The translations under genes and the position numbers were made by a program. The notes under the pieces are model-generated. The model did not search any database. It saw only the letters and a program-made list of their open reading frames with translations, and had not been told where the DNA came from. DNA of 64,000 nucleotides from Intoshia linei (lineage: Eukaryota > Orthonectida > Rhopaluridae): assembly GCA_001642005.1 (NCBI GenBank), contig LWCA01000033.1, positions 1-64,000 of the forward strand, given 5' to 3'. Below are positions 38,427 to 50,482 of the stretch, one piece after another (position 1 is the first letter of the stretch; every line of letters starts with the position of its first letter).

Positions 38427-41402
38427 TCAACGACCCAATGCAGCTATATGTACCAGTATGTAAATTACTCGCAAGAAAATGTTTACTGAAGTTGTTGCGA
38501 CAGCCATTTTAAAGTCAAGTCTGCACTTTCTAACAATACAGAAAGTTACCACGCTTGCCGTTATTGTTATCATTACCACTCCAGGAAGAATCACTCCAAA
38601 ACAGATAATTACTAAAAGAAAAAATGTATGTATATAAAAGTAAGATTCATTTTATTTAAATACCATCGACAATAAATGGTATACTATTATCACACAGATC
38701 CGAATCTACCGTACCCGAGAGCCTCCTAGAGGCCTTGAAAATGTATTTTTTCAATATCATAACTATCAAATTCTGACTAGTGGAGAGGTGGTTCGAGATA
38801 TAATAACTCATAGTTTGCAAAAAAAATTTGTTTTTTGTCTTGTTTATGAATGGTTTATTTTTGATTTTTGGGGGCTTCGAGCATGGTAAGTTCAACTCTA
38901 ATCACATATATTACAGTTCTATATATTTCCAAAATCACTTTGTCAAACTCAAGCTTATTTTTTCAAAATTCAAACAAAAATTTATCTTCGTTTACGGAAT
39001 TTCTATGAAAAGCAATAGTACAGTCAAGTGTTAAGACTATTTATAATAATAAATAACCTATTCGGTATTTATCTAAATTGAATATATAATGATATTTATA
39101 TTATTAATTATATATTATAAAAATTCACCATCTAAAATTTGGATATAAAAACAATGTGATCAATCGTAATTGACCATTAATTAGTGACCAACGTATTAAT
39201 ATACAATAACTATTTCTATCAGTATTGATATAGAATAAACTTTAGTATTCTGCCCGCATTAATAATTTTAAATTTAGCACATTTTTGAAATAATAATGTA
39301 TCGGTTGTCTAGGTCTTGGGATAAAATCCCAAAATCTGAAAACTTTGGTTTCCATATACATTTCAAATAGGTTTAAATTAAAGTTCATAATAGAGCATGT
39401 CTTTAATTATGTGAATAATATAATTACTCCATAATGTTGCACTGATGATAAGTACATCTACCATCAATAAATCTATTATTAGAATAGATGCAATTGAATC
39501 CGCTAAAATGAAAATATTATAATATCTATGAAATCAAACCTCTTGATGCATATTTACTTGGAGCTACATAATTATAAATATACATGTAAATAGAAATTAA
39601 AAATGATATATGTTTATATATTCATAATTTATATGTACAGCAGAACCACATCTTGATAAAAATCTACTATCAAAAATGGATTTTATCACCATAAACCAGG
39701 GGTTCCCAAACTAATTTTGTCTGTTGCTTTCTTTAGCAAAATATTTTTTCAACGGCTACTTAAAAAATTTTTAGATTACGTCGTAATTATTAAACTTTTT
39801 TATTAACAGATATTAAAATTATTAAATTTGATCACTGACAATAGTAGTCATGCTTCGCCATAACGAAAACTCACCATACCGAACATATTTTTTACAGTTA
39901 AAATGAAATTTCACCGAATATGGTAAATTTTCAATAACGAACAAAAAAATTTGAAATAATAATAAAAATAAATGAACATATTAAATTATTAGAACTATCA
40001 AAGTTAAAAGGGTATAATATTACAACTCTTTTTATCTCTCTTCTTGTGACTCTACTATTCTTATGATGTTAACACACACCGACTTTTAATATAGCCCTTC
40101 TGTTAGAATTAGTTACCATATGAAATATAAGTTACATTATATATACAAATGAGTCATTATAAATTATATTTATAAATTATAAATTAATTAACAAAAAATT
40201 ATAAACATCATTACGAGAAAGTTATGTTCTTTAGTATAAAAATTAAATTTAATAAGCTTTAATGAAAATAATTTTAAATAATGCTCACGGGAATGGTCAA
40301 CAAAATTATGAAAATTAATATATTTAAAAATAATAATAATACAATTATCAATATAATTTTATCAAAATTTTAACAAAGCAGTTGAAAATTCACTAATTAA
40401 TGTCATAATCATTATGAATATGTTTTTACTACTTTTATCGTTGTATAATACTACATAAATTGATAATGATTCATTTACACTTGATGACGAATGAGATTCT
40501 GATGTTGAACTATTCCTGGATATTACTTATAATTGAGCAAAAACCTGATATTATTATAACAAAAGTACAAAAAGTTACTGTTAATAATATCGAGGATGAA
40601 GTACAAAAAATGTATAGTATCACAGATATGAAATATCTATAAAATACGCTGTGGAACATAAAGTATATATTCTAAAGAATATACCTGAAGATATAGGAAT
40701 TATTCTACCGCTCAAATCTAACCTAGTTAAGGAAAATGGTCAAAACATAACAATATAAAAAAATGTAAAATAAAGTTTTAAATGAGATGTTTTGAATGTA
40801 TTTATATTATATAAGATGTTCAGTATTATCAATAACGAACAGTTCTAAAAAATGGAAAACTGCTTTTCGTTATGTCATGAATTGATAAAAACATGATTGT
40901 AATTGACAATAAAGTAAAATAACACAAAAAAAATCAATAATTGTGAGATTATTAATCCATCAATTCGTTATAAAGTCAAACAGTTCTGGATATACAATAT
41001 TATCGGAACAAAGACGATATCAAAGATAATAATCTTTGATTAATTAATAATTATTACAAAAATCACTAAGTCATAAAATGAGTTATCAAAATGTGATATT
41101 ATAGACATGTTGTGCTGTGAAAAATTATAACAAATAATAATTAACCTTTCACTTCGGTGGTATTTTCATCGGCTAAAAAAATAATTAGACCAAACAAACA
41201 TTAAATTATACAGCATTTCGGTGGTTTCAATACATTGATTTGACATTTAGCATAGAAATTATCTCTGAATTTGGAACAATTGACTGACATCAACATACAA
41301 GCTTTGACTAATTTGTTTGATATGTATATACGTTGTGTGAAATGTTTGTAAAAATCCATTTTAAGATTGTACTTGGTGGCCAGTGGATAATTGAAATCTT
41401 CA
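38427..41402 (-). CDS. Single-pass membrane protein, unknown family, 5' end not found
   Basis: Not recognised. Exons seen: 41402-41212, 41172-41146, 39563-39540 (24 nt, uncertain), 39502-39428, 38705 or 38725 down to 38664, and 38611-38427 with the stop. The first exon has a cysteine-containing, probably extracellular part (KACMLMSVNCSKF, then DNFYAKCQINVLKPPKC). The last exon begins with a hydrophobic helix (ICFGVILPGVVMITITASVV) followed by a CIVRKCRL stop-transfer and a short cytoplasmic tail. Introns of 37, 39 and 52 bp match the local style. Frame in exon 39502-39428 is ambiguous. One reading gives a Cys-rich EGF-like piece (FNCIYSNNRFIDGRC), joined by the 38725 acceptor. The other, consistent with all upstream phases, gives a hydrophobic segment joined at 38705. 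The first exon starts in phase 2, so at least one upstream exon is missing. A ~1 kb transposon remnant lies in one intron. Confidence 0.5.
39857..40881 (+). mobile_element. Decayed DNA transposon, pogo/Tigger-like (tentative)
   Basis: Inverted ATAACGAAAA motifs lie near both ends (CCATAACGAAAACTC at the left, CTTTTCGTTATG at the right). A short plus-strand frame between them (40460-40642) includes KVTVNNIEDEVQKMY. The assignment rests on the terminal CGTTATAACGA-type motif and is weak. Confidence 0.35.
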
Positions 41403-42712
41403 CTAAAATGATTAAATCAATAATATCGAAATTAGATCATCATTTCAATGAACATAAAATTTACACTCGGACCATATACAAATAAATATATGTATGTTAA
41501 AATATATAATTATATATTATAATTTAGTAAATTTGTAATATATTATAAATAATATTATACAGCCATAACTAGACCTGAATGGATGAAAATTATGGGCTAT
41601 AATATAGCCTATATAAATAAATTGTTATAGTAGTAGTCACGTTTTACTGTGGAATTTTCAAATATTTCTTACGTCTTTAGATGGTTTTCTTTTTAATATA
41701 TTTTCTAAAAACATCTAAAATGAGTTGTAACTCTGAGATGTTCATAGGATGTAATTAAGAAAATTGGCTGCATTTCTTAGCAAATTTAAATGGGAATCAG
41801 TTTGATCAGTGGTTCTTAAACTTTAAAGTTTACGAATTACATAAGTTTGAACTCAGTTTACTTATATTGTAGGCATTACACCTCGTTAGTGACAAATATT
41901 TGGGTGGAATCTAAAAATACTTAGGGCTTGGGCGTTTTAGGTTTGGTTCTGATCGCCTATCAATTTTCTATTTATGTAAATAGTGTCAAAATTAAAAGTT
42001 TTTTCTATAAGATTTTAAAATCGTTTTTCAAAACAATATTTGAAAAAAGGGAATTTTCCTTAAGGGTTGGTAAAATTATATTTTTTGTATTGTGCAGTGA
42101 ATATAAGGGATTTTTTTAAAAAATATCGGTATAAGTAGATTTTTCATTGGATGTTTGAATTGCTATTTTTTGTTAATACTTATGGCACTGTAAAATTTGA
42201 TATTGGTGTAATAGTATATTTTAAATTTTAAATGTGGATAAAAGTGGGGTTATTGAAATATTCATGTAGCTATTCTGTAATAAATATTAAAAGTTCTCCT
42301 ATAAAAATAAAGAAATGTTGATAAAATTTTTTTCATATTTTATTTGAATCTCACAGACCCAGACATATAGTTTTGGACCTTTAGTATAATTATGATGCTA
42401 GTCATTTTAAAATAGAATCAATCGAAATTTATATACTTAAAAATAATTTTTTTTCATTAACGCAGAAATTCGTGTAATACGAAATTTTGAATTCAAAGAT
42501 ATTAGTATAAGTATTAAAAATATTACTTTGTAATATAATAAGGTTCACTGGAAAATTGATACAAGTTCATTAGTTTGGATATTCCAAAAATAGTCGAATT
42601 AGTATTATCTTCACTTACAATTTTGAATAAAAATGATTTATTCTAAACAATATTGTACAGTAATTATTACAGAGCTAACTGTTTTTTGTATTAAATACAT
42701 AACCTTTAAGCC
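41403..42712. other. No gene recognised; contains family D repeat
   Basis: 41930-42235 resembles 11780-12060 (AAAAAATATCGGTA, AGTAGATTTTTC and GGTTGGTAAAA units). A lone hAT-like end, CAGTGGTTCTTAAACT, lies at 41807. Missing 5' exons of the membrane-protein gene may be hidden here. Confidence 0.4.
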
Positions 42713-43400
42713 AGTGTTTCTAAAACGGTGTGCCGCGAGATTTTCTGGGGGTGCCGAGGAGAAATATCATTTAAGAATATTAATTAGTGTTGTATATGAT
42801 TACGGAACATACTACAGTCAATTCTGTTCTATATGAACATCCCAGAATATGAACTTAACTCAATATGAACAAACATTGATTGGACATTTCGAAACTTTTA
42901 ATTATATTATTATCGCCATTCATATATGTTCATATTACAGTATATATAAACTCGACTATTGAAATCAAGAATATTTTCTAATTTATACAAAGAAATCGGT
43001 TCATAATATACCAACCTGTTTATACATGCTGAAATTAGATGGTTGTCAAGAGGAAAGATGTTATGAAGAGTATATGATATGAAATGCTTACATTTTTTAC
43101 TCTCGAATCTAATTTTGATAACCAGAATTTTGCATTTAATTAAATGACGCGTATTGGTGTTTTAAATTATCTTTATGAGTGGATATATGGACATCTCAAC
43201 AACCTCAATACTAAAATGCAAGGAAGAAACGAAAACATTCCATCTTCATTAGATTCAATTTGTGTTTTTAAAGAAAAAATTAATATGTCTCATTTATATG
43301 TATGTGTATTTCAAGTTTTAAGAGTCAACGTTGATGTTAATACAAATAGTGCTCAAGGATAATAAACTACTTAAAAATTAAAATTTTCTACTTTAATTTA
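42713..43400 (+). mobile_element. hAT element, left end and internal part
   Basis: Begins CAGTGTTTCTAAAACGGTG, followed by a GTGCCG motif typical of hAT ends, and contains transposase remains. A possible partner end, TTGAAACACTG, lies at 47263-47273, but other elements have landed between them. Confidence 0.5.
43005..43362 (+). pseudogene. hAT transposase (ZBED-type) middle-region remnant
   Basis: Plus-strand similarity spread over two frames. HAEIRWLSRGKML near 43030-43075 matches the HTEVRWLSRGKVL signature of ZBED-like hAT transposases. HLNNLNTKMQGRNENI within 43144-43362 matches the HLNELNTKMQGKNENI block that follows it. A stop and a frame change separate the two blocks. It is related to, but not continuous with, the C-terminal remnant at 13690-13990. 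Confidence 0.8.
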
Positions 43401-44451
43401 ATCAACCACTACAATTTTTTCATTAAAATGATATCAACATAATCCAATGACAATATGTGTTTAAAAGGCTATGTTATGCTATGCTCAAAAAATATACAGT
43501 GTTTATTTTTTAAACTGTGTCAAAAAAAATTTAGTGTACATTTTTAACACGAAAACACATCTTTTGCCATCACTGTACACATGATTTTATTTTATTACCA
43601 TATCTATATCAGTCAGATTTTTTTCAGATTTGTATCCTGTTGACTTTAGAGTTAATGTCCTATTACTAAAATATTTTTAACAATATTGACAACGTAGCTT
43701 TATTATTATTATAGCTTCAGTATAAATTTAAATTACAGTAAACTTTCGAAAAGTTACCACTTTTTTAGGCGATTAGTCACTTTTTTCACCAAAGTTAAAA
43801 TACAATATTATTTATTAACGACCCTGAAAATATACGGATACAGTGAAACCTCTTTATAAAAAAACCCCTCTATAAACAAATTATCATACTTTTAAAAATA
43901 TATCAATCCTATATAATTTGTTTATTACATTTTCACATGTCAAATTTTACTTTTTATAGAATTTTTATGACACTTATCACGCTTTTTTGATACTCAAAAT
44001 TAGCAAATTAGCAAAAAAAACAAATTAGTCTTTAAATTTTCAAAATCGTTTGTTTATTGTTCACTGTAATATAAATAAATAATAAATTAATATAATAAAA
44101 TAAATGACACATCATTGCTACATTATTAAAATTTAACAATTGTACCAATATTTTAATATGTACTCGTATAATTTGGAAATTGCTGAATAATTTTACAATG
44201 ACCGAAGATTATTTGTAATAGCTAAGTAATTTTTCCGGTAAATGTATTTGTAACATTATTAACAAATTATTTTAACAAAATTAATTAATTAACATTGTAA
44301 AACCATTATAATTATCGGTTGCCCAATTGCATTTGAATTATTGTACTCTTTTAGAAAAGTAAGACTAAAGAAACTATGATGAATCATGTGAAAAAAGTTA
44401 ATACTAGATTAAGTTTTTCCTCTATAAGAAATCGACTAAATCCTGAAATGC

Positions 44452-44522
44452 TTAACCCTTTCACTGTCTGTGTATTCTATACTATATACAACAATTTCAC
44501 TTCACACGTGTGTTCAATGAAC
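44452..44522 (+). mobile_element. TTAA-CCCTTT terminus, second copy
   Basis: TTAACCCTTTCACTGTCTG starts here, and the following 50 bp match the reverse of 6607-6676. Piggy-Bac-like by target site and terminal bases only. Confidence 0.4.
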
Positions 44523-45149
44523 ACATTAGCACGAAGTACATAACAGTCAAGATAGTTTATAATATTACGGAAAGGTGAATAATAATTTCGATAACGTTTT
44601 CACTAATACTGGATACAACTGTAACTCTGAATGTATAGAATAATCGCATAGACAGCATTGAATCAGCAACTAATTATTATATAATATATATAAAATTATT
44701 TAAATTATCTAAAATTACCGATATGTCATAATATAATAAAAACCTGTACGATTTCATCATAAACGTACGTATTTGTTGCTATAAATGATTATTGACATTC
44801 ATTTGTATATTTATATTATTTATAAATTTTTATTGCGAATTAATTTTTTTGAAAGTTCTAATTACACTGGTGTATTTTGACAATTTATTAAGAGTACTTT
44901 TTAACTTACTAACAATGTACATCTTAAAGTCAAATGTTTGGAGGATAAAAGATCAACAATTATGTTTAGGATCTAAAGTTTAAAACTTATATTTTGCATA
45001 TTAATTTTACATGAGCTAATATGTTCAGTAAGATGCCATTTTTTGATTTTTTTTTAATATAACAACTTTTTTGAGTTTAAGCATTTATGTGAAATGAAAT
45101 CGGTTAATATACTTTAATATCCTTACTTATCTAATATGCCACACAATAT

Positions 45150-45440
45150 TTGTTTAAGTGTGTGTGTGTGTGTTCCACTTCATTTCAATAATTACCAGTC
45201 TTAGAATTTTATAAAGTCCACATTTCAATTACTGAGTTTTCCGGGGTGATAATAAGATAGATTTCAACCTCCCAAGCTTTGTGACCCGTAAGTTGTTAGT
45301 TTGAGAGGTTGAAATTTATTTTGCTAACACCCGGAAAAAAATGTAATTGAAATGTAGACTTTACAAAATTCTAAGACTAGTAGTTATTGAAATAAACGAT
45401 AACACAGTCACACAAACAAATATTGCAAACCATATTATAT
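45150..45440. repeat. Two family A tails, head to head (large inverted repeat)
   Basis: Arms 45177-45274 and 45305-45400 are reverse complements with few mismatches. Each is the 3' part of family A. A (GT)n run at 45159-45173 belongs to the ACACACA tail of the left copy. Confidence 0.75.
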
Positions 45441-45809
45441 CTGTAATGAAAGGATAACAACTCAAAATAAATTTCGTAAAAACTAAAATAAATGAGCTAC
45501 AATTTTAATTTAAAAAAAGTCCACAAAACATGAGAAACCATCAAAGGAATTACAACCATAGCAACATATATACATTTGACACTGTAACATTGTACTGATC
45601 TGATTAAATTTTATTTAGAAAGATATGCCCTTATTAAATTTTTTAGAACGTTAGTGCTGCCATTGAAGGGTAAATGCTTCTATATGCAAATTTTGAATAC
45701 GATGTAAACTTCCCAGTAAATGGTTGGCAAATTAGAAAGTAAAATCATATCACCATTAATTATATTTATTTAAAAGTTAACAATAATCATATATTAATTT
45801 TAAATTAAA

Positions 45810-46107
45810 TCAGCGGCCAAATGCAGCTATGATATATACCATTATGTATATTACGCACAAGAAAAGGTGAGCTGAATATGGTGAGATATCTTTATAGCTA
45901 AGTCTGCACTTTGTAACAATACGCAAGGGTACCACAGTTGCCGTTATTGTTATAATTATCAATACAAGAAGAATCACTCCAAAACAGATAATTGCTAAAA
46001 GAAAAAATGTATGTATATAAGTAAGGTTCATTTTATATAAATACCATCGACAATAAAGAGTATACTATTATCACACACAGATCCGAATCTACCGTACCCA
46101 AGAGCCT
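45810..46107 (-). pseudogene. Duplicate of the last two exons of the membrane-protein gene
   Basis: Part of a block (about 45390-46470) duplicated from, or into, 38020-39065, same orientation. The last exon (45994-45810) is still open: ICFGVILLVLIIITIT, then RIVTKCRLSY, ending AAFGR like its sister. In the preceding exon a 2-nt GT insertion in the segment after TCGGATCTGTG shifts the frame, and the 38725-type acceptor CTAG has become CGATG. No upstream exon accompanies it. It is probably non-functional, though the long conserved membrane exon is notable. Confidence 0.6.
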
Positions 46108-46489
46108 CATCGAGTCCTTGAAAATGTATTTTTTCAATATCATAATTATCAAATTCTAACTAGTGAAGAGGTGGTTCGGTATATAATTACTCATAGTTTG
46201 CAAAAAAAATTTGTTTTTTGTCTTGTTTATGAATGGTTTATTTTTGATTTTTGGGGGCTTCGAGCATGGTAAGTTCAACTCTAATCACATATATTACAGT
46301 TCTTTATATTTCCAAAATCACTTTGTCAAACTCAAGCTTATTTTTTCGAAATTAGAACAAAAATTTATCTTTGTTTACAGAATTTCTATGAAAAGCAATA
46401 GTACAGTCAAGTGTTGGGACCATTTATAATAATAATAAATAACCTATTCGGTATTTATCATATTTCAAATTTTGCAAATATTTGCACTT

Positions 46490-46640
46490 TCATCATTCAT
46501 ATATCATAATTATCAAATTCTGACCAGTGGAGATGTGGTATAACTCATAGTTTGCAAAAAAATAATGATTTTTTCTTTGTTTATGAATGTTTTATTTTTG
46601 ATTTTTGGGGGCTTCGAGCATGGTAAGTTGTAGTAATATG
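46490..46640 (+). repeat. Third partial copy of the duplicated block
   Basis: Repeats the stretch around GATTTTTGGGGGCTTCGAGC found at 38860-38885 and 46245-46270, directly downstream of the second copy. It is truncated at about 46630. Confidence 0.6.
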
Positions 46641-47397
46641 TATCTGTTGACATCAGAAATAAAACTACTAAACCTCAAGATTTCTTGTAAATCAAAAATA
46701 GGCCCTAGCCATCTCTCCACATATTTAGATTTTGTGTTTTATATTTGAGACACAACAGTTGAATGACATTAAAAAATATAATATTTTTAATAAAAAATTT
46801 GTAAAAATGAGATTTTTTCGGGTACGGTAGTTTCTATATGATATTTAGTGGCCACTTTTTAGAAGTGAATTTATTTAAAATTAGTACAGTTTTGTAATAA
46901 CTTATAACATCTTAAAACGTGATAACGTTTCAAGCGACTACTGTATTATTAAGTTACTATATTCACTTAAAATATTGATATAAATATTTTAAAAATTATT
47001 TTTCATTAATTATATGTTCACTATTAAAAAAATAGGGACCCTCATAATAATTTATATGTAACTTATCAAAAATCCACTTTCCTTATATGAGGTGTTCCTC
47101 ATAGTCGAGTCTGACCATATCAGTTATTTTATAATTTTAAATAATATCATTTATTTTCTATATCTATCGAAAATCAGCAAAATTAATTTTCTGTTTTGAA
47201 TTTTTTAAAGTGCTTTGACTGAAATTTGAAAAAACGTACTCTCTGAATTTCTAAAAAAACTAAGTTGAAACACTGGTACGAAGTACACAACAGTCAAGAT
47301 AGTTTATAATATTACTGAAAGGTGTGTAGTAATTTTGATAACGTATGTACTGATAACGGATTAAATTATAACTCTGAATGTATAGAATAATCGTTAT

Positions 47398-47705
47398 AAA
47401 ATTGAAACATAGTGTCGACATTGAGAAGCCTGACTGTAAACTCTCCGACAAAACGTGAGAGTACCCTTTAAAAAATTATAAAAACCATTTTGTTGGTAAA
47501 AATTTAAAATATTAAAAAAGTTGTTTGAGGAGACATGTTTATAAATCTACTTACATTGGCACTTTATCAGCATTATCATAAATATTGCTTAAAGTAAAAT
47601 AAAATAAATAGTTTTATGTTGAGAAATTGTTACCAAGTTCCCAATACGTTAAAACTGATGAAGATGCCTAAAAAGAATATACCGTGGTAAAAATAAAATT
47701 ATCCC
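47398..47705 (-). pseudogene. Inverted pseudo-copy of a RasGAP exon
   Basis: The reverse complement matches 56538-56840: RASA1 exon 56573-56685 plus both flanking introns, so it was copied as genomic DNA rather than mRNA. The exon copy keeps the splice acceptor and the donor GTAAG but carries an in-frame TAA where the gene encodes STLKD. It interrupts a repeat shared between 44531-44870 and 47274-48062. Confidence 0.85.
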
Positions 47706-48062
47706 TTGTAAAAAATTTGTTAAATAATAATCTTGTAATCTTGTTAAAACTAACTAAACTAATCTATATAAATACTAGTGTTCATTCATCTACGGACCAT
47801 TTCAACTTTTGATTGTATTGCGCGGTATTATATAATGTTATAGTAGACCGAGACTGTTATAGGGGTTTATTCAAATAAAAATATGTTATTTATAAAAATT
47901 ACCGATATTCCATAATACATTAAGAAGATGTACGATTGCATTATAAACTTTGGTATTTATTGGTATTATAGTATAAATGAATATTGACTATCATTTTTGT
48001 AATATCATGTAAATTTGTATTGCGAATTAATTATTTGGAAGCTCTAATTACACTACAGCATT

Positions 48063-49821
48063 TCAGTGTGATACACTCCAGTATTACTTTAAACTTCAAA
48101 AAATTATAGGTCTCGTTTTATTTTTAAAAATAGGATGTGTAATTTGGAGTTTATTACCTTGAAAGACTCAATTTCCAATTCAAAAAAAATTTTCCTATGA
48201 ACCCTCTTTAAAATATGGTACAAAAAAAATATTTAAATAAGGCTGTATATAGCAAGCATAATGATTTCTAAAAATATGAAATTTAAGCAATATTTTTAGA
48301 ACCTTATTATATTTTAATAAACTAATTAATTAAATACTCATATGAATCGATTTATATTTAGATTTTCGTATTTAAATTTAAATTGTCGTCAAAATTATGT
48401 TACAGTTACTCATAATTAATAAATATTCAAATATGATGTATAATATTGCGACGCAATATTACGCAATAATTGCGTATCTATATTTTATACCATGGAGTAT
48501 AAATTAATCTTATGTTCTCGCCGGAAAAAGCTGAATTTTTGTTTTTGAAATATTTGAAAAATCACAGCTTTCTCAATAAATAGTTTCATACTTATTTTTA
48601 TCAACAATTTATATACATTTTATGTAAATTTACGTTTATATTACATTTAATTATAATAAAGCTATTCATACATCAACATTTGATTAATTTACAAATTTTA
48701 TATTATGTGATATTCCAATCAAATATAAATCTAATCTTAGATTATTATAGAGTGAAACTTAGATTATTAAAATAAGAAATGAAAAAATGTTTATACAATT
48801 TTAAATGTAAATTGTAAAATTTTATTGTTTATTTTAATTTTCAAATTTATTAAAATGTTATTTGATTATTTTGCAATGACAATGTTAATTTCATAAATTT
48901 ATAGTATATTTATAGCATTTATACTATTTGAAAAACATTTTCAACAGGTAATTGGGGGATTTCAAAATTTGCTTTTTTCGAAAAAATTAAAAAGAATATT
49001 TTAAAACAGAGGTGTTCAACCTGTCAATCGTGGGATGATTTTGAGAAAAATATTCTCTATCATTTTGTAGTAGTTTTTTTTCGACTAATTGCCGCTTAGT
49101 TGTGCACCCCTGCTCTATACATTGTTTAACATTTTTCATCGTTACTCCTGCAAGAACCCTATACAAATAAACTAAAAATGAAAACATATACATTTTTATA
49201 AAATATGGCACTGCTGGGAATGACCAAAAAAACATTATATTACAAGATAATTTTGTCATGCTTAAAAAAATTACTTAAAAAAACCCCACAATAATTAATT
49301 ATAATTATTCGATTTATTATCAATTTTTCCAAAAACTAAATAAAATTTGATATTTTAAATCAATGATGATAAGGAAGGGGTTAGAGGTAAGAGATGATTA
49401 TTTTTGACTAAATTCTAAAATTTTGCTGTTTTGCGACAAGATAATATTTATTAATTCATAAATTAATAATAGTAGTCACGTGTGTAGGCCCAGGCCATGT
49501 GCCCCTTATTCTCTCCACTGCCCTGACAATGACACACGCGGTGTGTTAAACAGTTTCCCAAATGTCATTATCATTTAAATTGAGAGTTATGAAACATGCA
49601 ATTACAATTTATAATGTTAAATAATACATTATATTGAATAAAGGCCGCCAGATTTTAAACAGAATGCAAAACTTTTTCAATATTTAAGTGGCCGTTTGAA
49701 TTTATAATTTATCCGACGATTCCTCAAATATTTCGATTTAATTAAAATTTATTAGAGATTGAAATAAAATGTTTAAATATTTTAATTGCAATTCTAATTT
49801 GTTGAATATCTTATATCAATA
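48063..49821. other. No gene recognised
   Basis: AT-rich, with one short element-like hairpin at about 49011-49120 (CAGAGGTGTTCAAC at the left, GTGCACCCCTG at the right). 49480-49560 is locally less AT-rich, without a frame. Confidence 0.4.
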
Positions 49822-50232
49822 CTAGCTTGACTGTTATGTATTACGTACAAACAACAGCTAGCTCTGCCGAGGGCACATTTTTATTATACCAAAAATTAAA
49901 TTAAATTCATGTTGAAAATCTAACTTAAAAATCCTACTATTCACTATTATCAATTTTTTAAAGGAGTGGTTCCCAAATTTGTTTCAGGTGGAACCATCAT
50001 ATCACATTACTTTTTACTTTAAAGTGAATTATTCCACTTAATTTTTTGTTGTAATTGGAGGTTTTGGCCCTGAAGATATAAGTGTGGGAGGTTGAAATTT
50101 ATCTTACTGACACCCGGAAAAAACTGTAATAGAAATGTGGACTTTATAAAATTCTAAGACTGATAATTATTGAAATAAATAATAACACACACACAAACAA
50201 AGCATATTATACATGTATAAGTAAGGATGTTA
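49822..50232 (+). repeat. Family A/B composite repeat, internally deleted
   Basis: B module from TAGCTTGACTGTTATGTA, then CTAGCTCTGCCGAGGGC, fused near 50050 to the A tail ending ACACACACACAAACAAA and GTATAAGTAAGGATG. It ends 250 bp upstream of the RasGAP start. Confidence 0.75.
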
Positions 50233-50482
50233 ATATTTCCATATTATGGTAACAATCACTTGGCGAAATACAGAATTAGCGAATTGTAGTGTTGTCGAGA
50301 GAGTGATGTATATATATGAGTTGTATTTTAAACAAGATATTTTGCATTAGACAAAATGAACATTAGACATTAGGCATTCGATAGGAGTATCGTTACTGAA
50401 CGGGGTTTGTTTTGATATAATACATTGACTAGACATTTCAAATAATACTAAGGATGCAAAAAATTTATTTAAACGTTGTTTC

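Noticed and set aside
38828-39034. Plus-strand frame MFFVLFMNGLFLIFGGFEHG, repeated at 46211-46429
   Set aside because: Conserved only because the whole block is duplicated; it is antisense to the membrane-protein exon region and hydrophobic by AT bias.
44792-44983. Hydrophobic plus-strand frame
   Set aside because: Lies in a repeat shared with 47.9-48.1 kb where the frame is not kept.
45159-45173. (GT)n run as an independent microsatellite
   Set aside because: It is the ACACACA tail of an inverted family A copy.
48987-49259. 90-codon minus-strand frame
   Set aside because: Crosses a short inverted-repeat element and has no recognisable motif or splice support.
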